DNA from: Eumeta japonica
Taxonomy: Eukaryota; Arthropoda; Insecta; Lepidoptera; Psychidae
Direction: 5' to 3'
Assembly (NCBI GenBank): GCA_005406025.1
Contig: BGZK01000007.1
Span: forward strand, 62,001 to 126,000
DNA length: 64,000 bases
Below the pieces are notes generated by a model. The model saw only the letters and a list, made by a program, of their open reading frames with translations, made no database searches and was not told the origin of the DNA. How positions within the stretch are numbered: the stretch's first letter is position 1; each line of letters opens with the position of its first letter. Both the position numbers and the translations under genes were made by a program. Shown here one piece after another: positions 35,959 through 48,439 of the stretch.

Positions 35959-36779
35959 GATAAGAATCTCCACGATGAGTATAGATTAGCGATTCCAGTA
36001 AGCACTAGAATTTTTGATTTGTAAATCGGTACTTTTGCGGTCTAGCGGACATCAACTCAATTGTATATAGGTGCTTTCATGCTCTCCACGTCATATGCTT
36101 CCTGGATTACTTATTTGACTTAATCCCACCTTGGACATTTTACTTATTGCAAGATGTAAAATAAATATGCATCAAGCGTATAGATGTTCCTTATTGATTT
36201 CAATAAAAAATATAGAAATATTAACAAGTTTGTTTTATAAAAATATCAAGTATTTGTAACTAATAAATTATTAATAATTTCGTCCACATTCTTAAGATGA
36301 TATTTTTTAACGTATACTTTATTGCAGGCATGTCTGTCTGTCTCTAACGCAGACTAAATAAACTCGCCTTGGCGGTGAAAGTAAGATGATATTTCTGACG
36401 TAATTTGGACGAAAACAAAATGGCTGGCTATAAAAAAGGCAAGTATCATTCTATAGGTATTTCTTCGTTATCCATGAGAACGCGCAAGCTGTGCCTTCCA
36501 AGTGCGTGTGCATTAGATTGATGCACGCGTATACCATGCATCTGGCATGTAGCGATTGCAGGAGCATACAATTTTTATTCTAGACTCGGGAGCTTGTACC
36601 TGTATTAATAAAGCACACCTAAGTGCGACGTTCCATATTGAGAGTGCAAAGAGCAAGACAGTTATAGTATTTCGCTATAGAAAATAATACACGTCTCACT
36701 TCCACGTTACTACTTGAGATGGCGCATCATTTGAATGGCGTTTATTAATACAGGCGTAGGACCTTAAGAACTATAATAA
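35959..36779. other. intergenic DNA
   Basis: Nothing coding is supported. A few GC-richer phrases near 36,480-36,620 have no exon structure. Confidence 0.45.
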
Positions 36780-37180
36780 TAACGTTTAATATAATAACGT
36801 CTCTACCCGGGACGGTCCGGATACGGTGCTAAAGTCCCGCACCGACGTCTTAACCTCTCTCTCGAGGCACGGAGCTAAAGTTAAAACGGGAGTTGATCAA
36901 CGCGCCGTATCCGTTACCCTGCGACTTGAAAACGATGCACCGCCCATCTATACCTCCACCGCTTTGATCGTTGCGCCGTCAGTCGTTATTTAGTCGCTTT
37001 CAAAACTAAACTATCCGGGAAATTGCAACTGCGACAACGAATGGTCCGATAAATCGCGTGTGTGTAGATTCGCGAAGTCGATGCACACGCGAACGGCCAA
37101 CGAGCAGCGACGTGTGTTCAGGATCGCGTGTCCGAAGCCGGCGTCGGACACCCGATTTACGTTAACCGTTTAATAATATG
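36780..37180 (+). promoter_or_regulatory. CpG-rich block, possible promoter or non-coding first exon
   Basis: It is much richer in GC and CpG than the surrounding several kilobases. It contains TCAGTC (an initiator-like word) near 36,979 and two inverted pairs: tcgcgtgtg/cacacgcga around 37,056-37,094 and gtgtccga/tcggacac around 37,128-37,151. There is no long open frame. Promoter status is inference from composition. Confidence 0.35.
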
Positions 37181-37872
37181 CAGGACATATCATGAGGTAC
37201 AGGATTGTACGTTTTATCTATATAGAACTGCACGCTTAGAATAAATGCTGGAAAGTGTTTTGGATGCACCTTATAAATTTATGTTCTCCATTAAAATTAG
37301 ATATTATTGAAACTGTTATAAATATGATGTCCCTCTTTGTTTTGATTGTTTGATTTGAATTTTAAAGAAGTATAAGACTAATTGATATTATTAAGGTAAA
37401 ACTTGATAGTATACCTAGTTTACAACCCTTAAACATTGTGTACCCAAATGAAAATCTTGTATAGGAAGCTGCGGCCTCCGTTGGCGCAGGACCTTTGAAA
37501 TATTTTATAATTGTCTTCTCCAACTTTTGAATGCAAAGAGTTGGACCCTTACATCAGAAATTACAAGTTGGTGTTTATTGTCGTGCCTACTATTGCAGGT
37601 CATGTCAAATATTTGAAATATAATTCCTCTTATTAAACTTAAGTTCAGCTCGGCAGACTTATACAATACCTAAAATTCAAATTATAGATTATCTAATGAA
37701 TGGTTTTGTTAACTACTTTAAGTACTATTGGCTTCTGCTCGCAGCTTTACTCGAATGAGATGCATTGTATAGAAATTACAAATATATTCATAATATTTCT
37801 CACCACCGAGTAATTTAATTGCAATGGTAGTTTTTACAGTAATGACAGACAGACCGAAACCATTCTGCCATT
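37181..37872. other. intergenic DNA
   Basis: Nothing is supported. Confidence 0.5.
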
Positions 37873-38276
37873 CTATCTATACGTATAATAAAATTGTAAC
37901 AGACCGATGTCCGTACATTATAGATATTAAAAAAAAAACTGATATGAGGGGTCTTTGTCAAAGCAACAGAAGTCAAAACAACAGTTTTTAGATTTTTTTT
38001 TATTTGTCTGTCTGTCTGTATGTTTGTTCTTTCTATATGAGGTTTTCATAATTTGGTAGTTTGGAGTCCAACTTAACATCTAAGCTGTGTTTCGTCTAAT
38101 TCGGTTTGGGTAGAACCAGAGATGCAGCTTGACCTCCTCGTAGTACTTGCCTTTCATACAATGACCTCCCTCATTTAAAATTGTTGTTAGGGAAAAATAT
38201 GAATAAATGTCATGAACGCTTCTAAAATAGTCTAAATATTGTAGTCCACGCGGGCGGAGCTCCAAGCAAAAGCTAG
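37873..38276 (+). mobile_element. short non-autonomous Helitron-like element (Lep1-like)
   Basis: The left end reads atctatacgtataataaaat, with a 'ctgtctgtctgt' run inside. The right end reads 'cgcgggcggagctcc' then 'agcaaaagctag' before T. It is about 400 bp and non-coding. Confidence 0.65.
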
Positions 38277-39426
38277 TATTAAGCAAATTTCGTATTATAA
38301 ATAGCTGACTTGTCGTGGGTTCTCTTGTGTACATACGAGATCGATTCAGACTATTCATTCATCCGCCTTCATATTACAAATTCAATTAATTCCACGACAT
38401 GTCCAATTTTAGCTTCTAATTCATTCATTAATAAAACATTAACGTCGATATATTTTCTTAAGGTGATAGAAAGACAGATTTTATCATGCAGAATGTTAGC
38501 TGTAGAAAGATCTATCGTTTGTAATATCGAAAATAATTATTTTGATAAATAAAAATGTTAGGTATAAAATATTTATTTACCATGAACAGTAAAACGTCAT
38601 AATAATATTTATTTTTAAATAATACAGTTGCAGATCGGACATTGGTAATATTTCTTTACAAAAACTTTGTCTAGCGTGTCGCTAATAACTTTTTTCTATT
38701 TACGTTAAGGCATAGGCATAAATTATTATTTTTTCTTTATTTCTTTCTATCTATTTAAACCTAAGTTAGGTATCTAACGGTTACAAATTGCAGATTACGA
38801 TTTCGTTTGTCCACTATAACGTAACACTAAAATTTGAATCTCCCTGCTCCAAATGCGTCACTACAGAGCTCGACCGGCCCCAGCAGTGACGATATCAGTG
38901 GTTGCATTAGCGACGTTCATTACCGCAGTCCTTTGCCTCTAGCTGTTATTGCGACGAATATTGTACAATATTCTTATTGACTTTTGAAATTACAATAAGC
39001 GTTGCTTACTCCCCCCCCCTTCTTATATTTTGGGGTCATGTACAAAATTTTGTTTAGAAATTGAATAGATAGATGATCCTAGTCCGTTATAAATTTTTGA
39101 TATTCTTGCTAGAATTAGCGTTGACCATAAAGGATAGGATTTATAGTTTTCATATTTACGAAGATGTAAACTAATTTAAGAAATTAGTTTCAATATTTTT
39201 AAATTATAATATTGCATTTAATTTGTTTAAGCATTTTATGATTAAGTATGTAACTCTTTAATTAATTAAAAAGACCCGCTATCAAACAAATATCGGCTTG
39301 TCAATGCCAGATTTTAATTGTATCCGAACAGTTGTGAAATGTTGTTTCTTCAATAATTACATTACGTTAAAATGTTATAAATCTTAATTCATTTTATGAT
39401 GACAGGTTTTCAAAATGAATGTTCTT
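38277..39426. other. intergenic DNA
   Basis: A GC-richer piece at 38,840-38,960 was inspected on both strands and gave no convincing exon. The rest is AT-rich. Confidence 0.45.
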
Positions 39427-40043
39427 TTATAAGGTTCCGTACCTCAAAAGGAAAAACGGAACCCTTATAGGGTCACTTTGTTGTCCGTCCGTCCGTCTGT
39501 GTCTCAAGACCCTTTATCTCGGGAACGCGTGGTGGTATTTAGTTGAAATTAAAACCATATACTCAAATCTACAGACCCTTGAAGTAATGAAAACATCGAA
39601 CTTCTAAGTTAACGTGAAAAAAAAGATACGGCAGTTTATGCCGCAAAAAACGTATATTTTGACACTCTCAAGGGAATCAAAATTTATAGGATATTTTTTT
39701 GACCTAGAACTATGAGATTTGGTAAGTAATACTGACTTATACTACAAATATAGGAAAAAGTGTGAAAAATCATAAATTTGTAAATAAATCATAAAAAATA
39801 TAATCTTTATTTTTTAAAGTACGTTATTAATCATTGCGGTATGCGCAATCGTCATTGTATAGGTAACCTAATGTTTTTGTAGAATTTTTTCAACTTTTAC
39901 TAATTTATACAGTGAAATCTGAAAGTCATATATTTTTATTTAAATCACAAAAAAAAAGTTCGGAAAAAAACTACGAGACTCGATTCCTAAACTATATGTA
40001 CCTGCAAATTTGTACGGAACCCTCGGTTGGCACTTGTCCGGTC
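39427..40043 (+). mobile_element. repeat of the GTTCCGTA/CCAAG family
   Basis: It opens with 'aaggttccgtacctcaaaag' and 'ggaacccttatagggtcac', then a 'gtccgtccgtccgtctg' run, and closes with 'acggaaccctcggttgg' and 'cacttgtccggtc'. These are the hallmark ends of a common lepidopteran dispersed repeat. It is non-coding. Confidence 0.7.
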
Positions 40044-41544
40044 TTCAACATTTAAAAGCCGCTAGTAAATGACGATGTTCTGACTGAAGTCAAAGGTCAG
40101 AATAAGAATGTTAGTGTCGACTGATTTAGTTCTAAGAACATTACAAAACTGTAACAAAACGACTAATATTAATTTGGAAAATATTTGATTTTTTATTTAT
40201 ATATTATATGAAATAACTTTTTTAGCTCTTGAAAAATATTAACTTAGATTTACACCACCTTTTCCTGTAACTTTCATTTTGACATTTGACTTTGAATCAC
40301 TATCTTGTGTCTTAATACAAAATACTCTTTACACATAAGTGTAAAGTTTGTATTAAAAATTTTTCGAAATACTTTGACTAATTTTTAATGCAGTTTTCGT
40401 CAATTTGTGTATAAACATACATTTATTTGTGTTATTCTGAAGCTGACAGGTGTAGTCTTACTTAAATTATTTTGGCAGTAATGAAAAAAATACAAAGGTG
40501 TTCCACTCCGTATATTTTCCGAGAAGTCATAAAAAAAATCGTAACAACAGGTCTGACATTTGCCCTGCACTGGACTGTTTAGGTTTTTTTTAAATTCATT
40601 TTGATGGGGGTTTTCTTCTGATTTACGTTTTTATAATTTTTCGCGTAAATTTACGACTTATATGAAATAATTTTTTTTTTGCAATTTTCATATTAACACC
40701 GATTTTTACATATATTTTAAAATATATATTGTTTAAGTGTTAATAGTTCTTCCTTAGTTCTTTACAATGATACTCAAATCGATGTCTTACCTAAACGCCT
40801 TCTCACGCTGCAACTTAAATTATTATTTTACATACCGTTAGTTAACAACAATCAAGTGTAGGCACTTACACTAGTTACGGGCAAAACAAACGCTGTACGA
40901 TAAACATGTATAGAGATTTTCAATCCATTATGACCTCAACCGTTGTTATCGCATTATTAGTCTCGTAATAATTAGGACTTAAAATCTGATGGTATTTTGT
41001 AACACAAGAAGGTTTGACCCGCTAACATTATACTTAACGAACGAATTAAAAAACGTTTTCCCATAAAATTTGGATTTAAGATCTTAACTATTACCGAAAG
41101 TAAAACTAAATGGTGTGACTGTTAGAAACTCCTCATAAGGGATGAAGAAGAAAAGAAGTCCTTAAAAACCTCTAATCTGGTATTTTACCTTTTGTACATT
41201 TTAAAATATTGTGTATTTACTTCGCATCTATATGTCACTATATTTATTTTCTTGCCGTGTGTCGAATTTCTAATTATTATTAAAATTTGTATTCTAAAAC
41301 AATAACTGAAATTTATGGTGGCAACCGCTAGATGTCGTACTGTCAGTACAAAACGAATAATCCTACGAAATATGTTGATGGAAGATAAAATAGAAAAAAA
41401 TGTATTATTAATTACAGATTAAGAAAAATTTAAGAGAATTAAATTAAGGCAAATTAAATCATTTGCGAAAATCATTTTAAACTTTCGCCGATGTTTTCAC
41501 CGTCTTGGTGACAACGACCGTTATAGTATCTCCTAATACGCACC
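40044..41544. other. AT-rich intergenic DNA
   Basis: Nothing is supported. Confidence 0.5.
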
Positions 41545-41690
41545 CAGTCAGAATAGAGGACTTAAGGCCATACTTGTTCATCTTCTTTATATTTCAAGGG
41601 GCGAACGAGCTCGCGAGTCACCGGAGGGTAGGTGATCATCACCACCAATGCATACTCGCAACCACTAGTGCGTTGTCAGCCTCTTGAGCA
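41545..41690 (+). mobile_element. retroelement remnant
   Basis: The phrases 'ggggcgaacgagctcgcgag', 'ggtaggtgatcatcaccacc' and 'agtgcgttgtcagcct' match a widespread lepidopteran repeat ('gggcaaacgagc...gcgttgccggcct'). Another fragment is at 61.4 kb. Family recognition is from recall. Confidence 0.5.
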
Positions 41691-42471
41691 GAAATGGGAT
41701 ATCTGGGAGAGTGACGTCATGGAGGCGGAGTGGGCCAGCGGAATTCTCACTCATTGGACGAAAAGCAATAGCGAAAGTTGATACTTCACATGTGCATTCT
41801 GTGATAGTGTGGTAACTCACCCATCGAACTGGCCTATTGTCGTGCTACAGTGAAATTGACCACGGCACAAGCCCTATCACTCTACGACTAAGGATTGTGC
41901 ATGGGAGGGTAGCTATACTTCAACAGTGCAGTGATACAAAACCAGACATACATTAATAGCGCTAATTGGATTCGTGGTCAGTTCTTTAAAAGTAGCCCCG
42001 TATACGCAAATCTGAATATAAAATTGTCGAAATGAAATTACTAAGGGGTAACGGAAATATGTAGAAATAAAATAATAAGTATATATATATATATATTTAT
42101 TATGCAATTTTCTAGACGAAGACAATAATCACGTTTTTAATAAGCTAATTTTAAAAATGTGCTTCATATTACTTTAAATTAATTTTTTGAATTGCTTTAG
42201 TAAATCCACAAAATCATGCACATATCCAAGAAGATAGAGGATTATGATTATCTGATATTTCTCTGATACCCTCATATCATAGAAATATCAAATTTATTGA
42301 TCATTAAATATTGCAAAGGCTTATTTTCTTGTAGTTTTTTTTTTTAATTTATTGTTGTGAAGCGTATACAAGGAGTTGTATCTCAGATGTGGGCTTCTCG
42401 GTGATGAAAAACCTCCACATAAACCCTAATTTAATGGATGTGAAATAGTTTACAGCTTATTGACGCCTATA
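41691..42471. other. intergenic DNA with a GC-richer 200-bp segment
   Basis: 41,700-41,905 is GC-richer and probably continues repeat sequence, but no family is recognised. A short TA microsatellite lies at about 42,078-42,098. Confidence 0.4.
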
Positions 42472-42915
42472 TTCATACATATAAAATTCACACTGTCCGT
42501 TTAGTCGTCTTCACGCGAGAACCACTTTATATCCAATTTACGTGTCTTAGTTTTTAATTCATGGCTATATTATCTGGCCAGATTATAGGCTATATTTTGT
42601 TGCATAAAGAAACGTACAAAATAAGTAGTAACTACAATTTTGTAGTAAATCGGAAAAAAGACGCTTTTGGGCCACTTAAATGGCTTACATTGAGCAAAGC
42701 TTAAGAGATGTATTAATGTAGATCTTAAAACGATCTAAAATAAAGTTCGCGATGGCATATGTCTATGTTTGTGAATGAGCCAAATAAGCATTTTAGTTTT
42801 TAAAATTACACCTAGCAATCGACGGCAAGGGAGCACGATTCTCGCGCTACTTATTTGTAAAAAGAAATGGCAATAATTCTGTAGTCCACGTGAAAGGAGA
42901 CGCAGGCGCAGCTAG
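42472..42915 (+). mobile_element. degraded Helitron-like element
   Basis: It begins 'catacatataaaattcacac' with 'tgtccgtttagtcg' and ends 'gtagtccacgtgaaagg', 'cgcaggcgcagctag' before T, matching the ends at 37.9-38.3 kb. It is non-coding. Confidence 0.55.
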
Positions 42916-44852
42916 TCACGATATAAAAATCTTTACAGTAACAATTGCAATAATGTTCACTACTTTCTCTTGTCGCCGTCATATATGTCAAACTTGTCAC
43001 CAGGTTAACAAAGAAACAATATCTAATTTTGTAATCTTAAAATTCCTATAAACATATTTCGTAGTAGGTTTATATTTCATAATAGGTAAACGTTTGACCT
43101 ATTATAAAATATATACGTCAACAGTTACAGTTCATGTAGACGATCTCACTACAATATTGTATAAAGGTTGTCTAAGTGTTACGTAGTTGTAGGTTCATGG
43201 GTACACTATATATATAAGATATACAGAAAAGTTGTAAGCCCTTAATAGTCACCATAGATAATCTAAATTTGAACAGCATAAATTAAATAAATTACTGAAG
43301 TCGGAAATTGAAATTTACGCATTTTAATGTTATATACCTTAACTTGTAAAAGGACAGTGGGACATAACGCCTGTTAAAAGTTTTACACAATTTGATACAT
43401 TGGCGTTGAATTGGAATAGTATAAAGAGGCGATATCGACTGTCATATATACGTCAAATATACATAGTTCTGTTTGCGCACTTATAATTTAGATAAATTTA
43501 ATTTGAATGCTTGCATTGACATTGATTTATTAGTCAATTGTAATAATAAAAGGCATACTAACGTATGCGTACAGAAGTTATCTTTCATGAGCTTGATGGA
43601 AAAAATTACGAATTTGGATTTTATCTCTCGATATTATATCGGAAAAAAATCGTAAGCCGTCGGTTCGGAATGTCGTCACCATTATTGACGCCGTGACAGT
43701 GGTCTTGGACGGTCTACGACTCGCACCGTGTATGCATGAAGGGCTCTGGAGCCAAGTCCTTCATTTTGAATTCAAAAGTTTATAATAAATTATGCGTTTA
43801 GTGATGACAAAAATCTGATACAGTAGACTTCCAAAAAATCATTAATCCCCATCGATTTATATTTTATAGTAACACGATCTAAAACGTTCAGAATGTTCTA
43901 ACTTTAATTGGATCTATAAGGGCGAAAAATTACTAGCTTACCAAATGTTATTTAATTGCCCTAGTCTAAAGTAATCCTATCATTTCACTTTTGGTGGACT
44001 ATCAAATTTTGTTCAGTAGTTTTTCATAGTTCGCAATAATGGACAGACAAAATTCTAAAAACTATTGGAAAATATTCTGCTAACGTTTCTAATATCCCTC
44101 AGAGTAGTTTTTTCAAATATCTTTAACGTAAAGATTTTCTCTCTCTAATTTTATATTAGATGTAGGAATAAATAATCGTGAAACTGTATAGTTCAGATTT
44201 AATGCAATTGTCAGTAATTTTCTCGCCTTTTTTTTCGTAAGTATCTTTTTGATTTGTGTATTTTCTATAATCCCTATTTAAATTTATTGATTCCTTTCAA
44301 GAGTTGATTAATAATTTAATATATAATCTTAAATTTTTACACGAAATAAAATCTGGTAAAAGAGTCAATGTAGCCCACTATAAAGTGGCGCCGCTTTGAT
44401 AGCAAAAAAATCTTGGGTGTCAATTTCGCTCTCTCAAAGGGCAATGCATCGCTATAACTATATTGCCTTTATTTGATATTTGTCACCTGCAGATTTTTTT
44501 TACAGTTAAAATGTTTACGGAATATTGTACTTTATATGTTACTCATGAATGTCGTAAGAGAGGCAATTAAAAAAAGAAGCGGAAAACAGAAATACAACGC
44601 AAAAACTTTGTTACCACTCGACGTCGATTATATGGCAGTTTTTGCACATTATAATATTTTTTTATTTTAATATTTGTATTGCACAAAAGGGAATAGCAAA
44701 CCGCCATAGTCGTTCTGGTCATGGATGTAAATATTGAAAATAGTATCCAAACGATAATGTGCAATGTCAATAAAGGAATTGGTTACAAAAAAGTCAGTGT
44801 TTAAAAATTATAAGCAGTTTTTAATTTTACAAAAACAGACTTACAATATCAA
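42916..44852. other. AT-rich intergenic DNA
   Basis: No gene is supported. Short frames have no recognisable motif. Confidence 0.5.
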
Positions 44853-45107
44853 TTAATTTTGTTTTACATCACTTTTTGTGTATTTTATATTTGCATATCG
44901 TTCGTAAATGCCACACAGGCATAACAATTGTTGCAAATGCCTTAAAATGCTGCTGTCAGAGTCAATGATGTAATTGTTATTAGATAAATCGTTAATAAGA
45001 CGATTCCAAGTACGGCTATCATTAAAATCAGAAGCGGTATTGATATTCAAGCCGTGGTCAGAAGATTCGAAGATATCGGTGTCTACGTATCGGTGTCCAA
45101 GTCATTA
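44853..45107 (-). other. uncertain open frame, possible transposon fragment
   Basis: A frame of about 84 codons is open on the minus strand (ending 'YTKSDVKQN'), with an acidic Asp/Ser/Asn-rich start that includes SDFNDSRTWNRL. It has no in-frame ATG at its beginning and no domain I can name. It could be the N-terminal remnant of a DNA-transposon gene. This is inference only. Confidence 0.2.
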
Positions 45108-46009
45108 AATTTAAAAAAACAAAATAAAACACGATAAACACTAAAACAACTTCACCTAAAACTCGCAGTTAACTGTCACTGTCAGCCAATGACAACTGTC
45201 TGTTTTTTTCTGATTTAGCTCGCGACGTGTTGCCATTTCCCGTGCAAACCTCGATAAATCTATATCGAAGTTTATCCGAACAGTTATTGGATATTACTAT
45301 TCCAAAGAGTCATTATTAAATACTTTATTTAAAAAAAAATATTAAGCAAATGAGAGACATATCATTTGTAGCAATTCTTTTACCATTTTTAATAGTTTTT
45401 GTCTACATTAAGAACTTGAAAAATTGATAACAATCATCTATCACTTCTTTTTTTTATCACCAATTACTTCTCTCGATTTGTTTCCTGGTGATAAATGGCA
45501 ACACTGCTGGTGCCTTCGAAAGATAGTCGTCAGTTTAAGTACTATTTATTTGTTGCAAAATAAGCCTAACTAGTAATGAAAAACGATTATCGCCCAAGTT
45601 TTACAAAAAATAAATAAATAATTTTAAGTAAACATTATATGTTGTGCGTTTCTGACCTCAGTCTGGCATTTCCCTATAATTATATAGATAGCATTTGCTT
45701 TGACTTGTGTCGCCTCGGTCATGCCATAACGCATAGGTCAATAGCGGTTGTGAGTTTTGGGGCATGCAGCCACCGTCGGCGCGGAGACCTTTTTCTCTGC
45801 AGAGACTTGTACGGGACCAGGTACACTTTGTGCGCTGGCCTCAACCGTCGACGAGGACCTTCAGCCAGCAGAGTTTCAATAAAAGACCTTGTACTTTACT
45901 TATTGACCGAGGAGCAGAGTTTCGTTTGACTTGTATTTACTAATGTAAGTGGATGCGGAAGTGGAAGTGAGGGATATCGGGACTAATTCTATGTTTATAT
46001 TACTATTAC
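45108..46009. other. intergenic DNA with a GC-richer segment
   Basis: 45,690-45,900 is GC-richer and includes 'tttcaataaaagacc' near 45,866, reminiscent of an LTR poly(A) region. No matching second LTR or terminal repeat was found, so no element is called. Confidence 0.35.
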
Positions 46010-46263
46010 TGCCTGATTGGCGCAGTGGTAGTGGCCCTACCTGTCGCGCTGGGGTCGTGGGTTCGATTCCCGCACAAGACAAACATTTATTTATTTGATT
46101 AAAAATTAATGTTTGTCTTGAGTCTGGGTGTTTCTATGTATTATACGTATATATTTACAAAAAAAAAAAAGTATGTATGTAGTATATCAAACTGTCTGGT
46201 AACCATAGTACAAGCCTAGTTGCTTAGTTTGGGACCAGACGGTGCTGTGTATACATATATGTC
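46010..46263 (+). mobile_element. tRNA-derived SINE
   Basis: A tRNA-like head starts 'gcctgattggcgcagtgg' (A box) with B box gggttcgattcc at 46,059-46,070, transcribed by RNA polymerase III in intact copies. The body has 'gagtctgggtgttt', and the tail has 'ctggtaaccatagtacaagc' and 'gcttagtttgggaccag', the typical arrangement of a common lepidopteran SINE. A repeated 'ccgaagatatta' just after the end may be part of the target site. Confidence 0.85.
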
Positions 46264-46719
46264 CGAAGATATTATATTCCGAAGATATTATTACACGTGT
46301 TCCCGATATTCCTGCCTTTTAACGGTTTTTAACAATCAAACGATACCCCGCTCCCCATTTGTTCTTTATTTAAAATAAGACTGTATTTTCATGATTTGTT
46401 TATAATTTTTTAGAGGATTAGCTATATGACCCTATTTTCTTAGTCAAAATCAGATCTACTATGATCAGTGACGCACACAATCGGACTAAAAGCCGATTTT
46501 GTCCTATTGTCTATATATATGACCCCTCCCCGCTTCATCACTATATATTAAATTTGCGCGGGAAAGGAGCCCTCACTTCTAGTGCATACGTCGCCGACCA
46601 TACATCCCTATATTTAATAATAAGACAAGTAGAATATTTTTATTAAGCAAATACAATGACATTGGCCGCTCTATATACGAACAAATTATATAATCAAATA
46701 ATTACAGGTCATTATAAAC
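46264..46719. other. intergenic DNA
   Basis: Nothing is supported. Confidence 0.5.
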
Positions 46720-47600
46720 GAATATCTATTACGGCCGTTCCGAACAGACTTCTGTGCATCGAGACTAGTAGAGAAGCAGGTCCCGTGTGCGCTTGAGTCG
46801 ACCAAGCTCCTTCGTCTGGAAGATTCTGCTAAACTAACGCAATGCGTAACGGCTTTGCAGGCTCATGAACTGACGCATAGAGCACTATTTTCGACGGCGC
46901 ACGTGCACGCGTCCTGCGAGCTAATCTGTAAGCTCATCTTCTGGCCGCGCCCTATCGCATTGCATTGGACTGCGTTTATAAATGCTGTGTTGATTGCTGT
47001 CGTACAGATACCTCATAGGTTTCGTCCTGACAGCAAAACGTGGCCTAGAGGTGCGCTATGACAGTACGGTATGGTGTTACTTTCATCGTCTCACTATTAG
47101 CGTGTAATTCGTTGCTAATCATTTGTTCACGTACTATGACCTCACGATGATCTACGAACTTCTTAATCACATTTGTTTTTGGGCGCACCTAAGTGAACAC
47201 GATATTCAATACCCTCGCCAAAGTAAATTATACGTTGAAAATAATTTTAAAGGCGAAATAACTTTTGAAAATTTTAGCATAGTCAACGCGATGCACGTCG
47301 GTGCCCGTAACTTTACCGACTTCGTTGCTGCACTAATACCGTTTCGTTGCACGGATACAGGAACGTCGACGGTGGACTTAATGTATCGCGCTCAATGAAC
47401 GCTTTCACTTCGTATGTTTATGTTAAAGAGAGCATCGATCATGAGCCGTGATGTCGTCCCGGCGACTCGGAACGAATCGACGCCGGACGGACGGACGACT
47501 TCGCGCATTGTGTACCACGCGTCACGTTGTTGTATGCAAATAAGGACCTTTCTCTTTATCATGTGCATTACGGTCTATTTGGTCGCGTCGCGGTGTTAAT
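46720..47600. promoter_or_regulatory. unexplained GC-richer block, possible cis-regulatory DNA
   Basis: Base composition is clearly richer in GC than the flanks for about 900 bp. Three short frames occur on the plus strand, but none has a recognised domain or splice context. AT-core words such as tttataaatg and gctaatcattt are embedded. Without comparison to another species this could be an enhancer, an RNA gene or an unrecognised repeat. Confidence 0.25.
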
Positions 47601-47904
47601 AAAATATTAGATTGTTCGGAAGGAACTACATCGACTTAGAGTTTTGAAAGAGGAAATGTTTATATCTATGTTTGGCTATAACTTCATTGGCAGAAATAGC
47701 GGTGAGCAGTAGGTCTATGGTCTAAAATTTTAGCAAGACCACATCACCACGGAATATAAATATTAGTTACACACGACCGTCTATGTCATAACGGCTTAAG
47801 AGTTTGAACTCGCTGCCGTTATAACGTAGACTGTTGTTTTTCTTATAAACTACGGATTGAAATATCGAATGTTAATTGTTTTTACATTGAAAATGTTTTA
47901 TCGA

Positions 47905-48000
47905 TCGTTTCAGGGCCCTATTTTCAGTGAAAATACAAATTAACTGGTGTCGTGAGCTCTAAATTAAGATCAGTAATTAAATGTGAAAAGATGCGTATAG
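47905..48000 (+). repeat. dispersed repeat, copy 1
   Basis: 'tcagtgaaaatacaaatta' and 'ggtgtcgtgagctctaaatt' correspond closely to 58,855-58,905. Similarity fades after about 80 bp. Confidence 0.7.
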
Positions 48001-48439
48001 ACAAACATTACATAATGGTGACAAAAAATTTGAAAAAGTTTGAAAATTTTTTCGAGAACATCTCAAAAAAGCGTTGTAAATGGGTGTTTTTATAGAGGTT
48101 GTAAAAGTTTTAAATTAACTGAGTATTTGAAGTGTTTTTTTAATTTTTTGAAAATAATGAAATATTTTGTAATACCAATTTTTTTAAATCAATCGTTTTA
48201 CGACTTACTACTTGCGTCAAATGAAAACGGAAATAATGATATTGGTTTATATAGAAAGAAAACGTCAATTTTTACATATCAACATACCATTGGAATTACT
48301 AAAAAAAATTAAAATTAGTAATAAATTATCATTTACATATACTTAGTTAATAAATATTTTTCGGTACTGATTTTTTAACACTCTATTATTATCTTTACTT
48401 GTATGCTCATATGTATTTATATAACAGAATTTTAGACAC
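48001..48439. other. AT-rich intergenic DNA
   Basis: The 90-codon frame here is AT-driven and unsupported. Confidence 0.45.

Noticed and set aside
42078..42098. Origin or AT-skew structure
   Set aside because: It is only a short TA microsatellite.
45639..45929. LTR retrotransposon or 96-codon gene
   Set aside because: An AATAAA-containing GC-rich segment is present, but no matching second LTR, primer-binding site or gag/pol remnant was found.
46010..46082. Functional tRNA gene
   Set aside because: The head has A and B boxes but continues into a SINE body and tail, and the acceptor stem is not paired.
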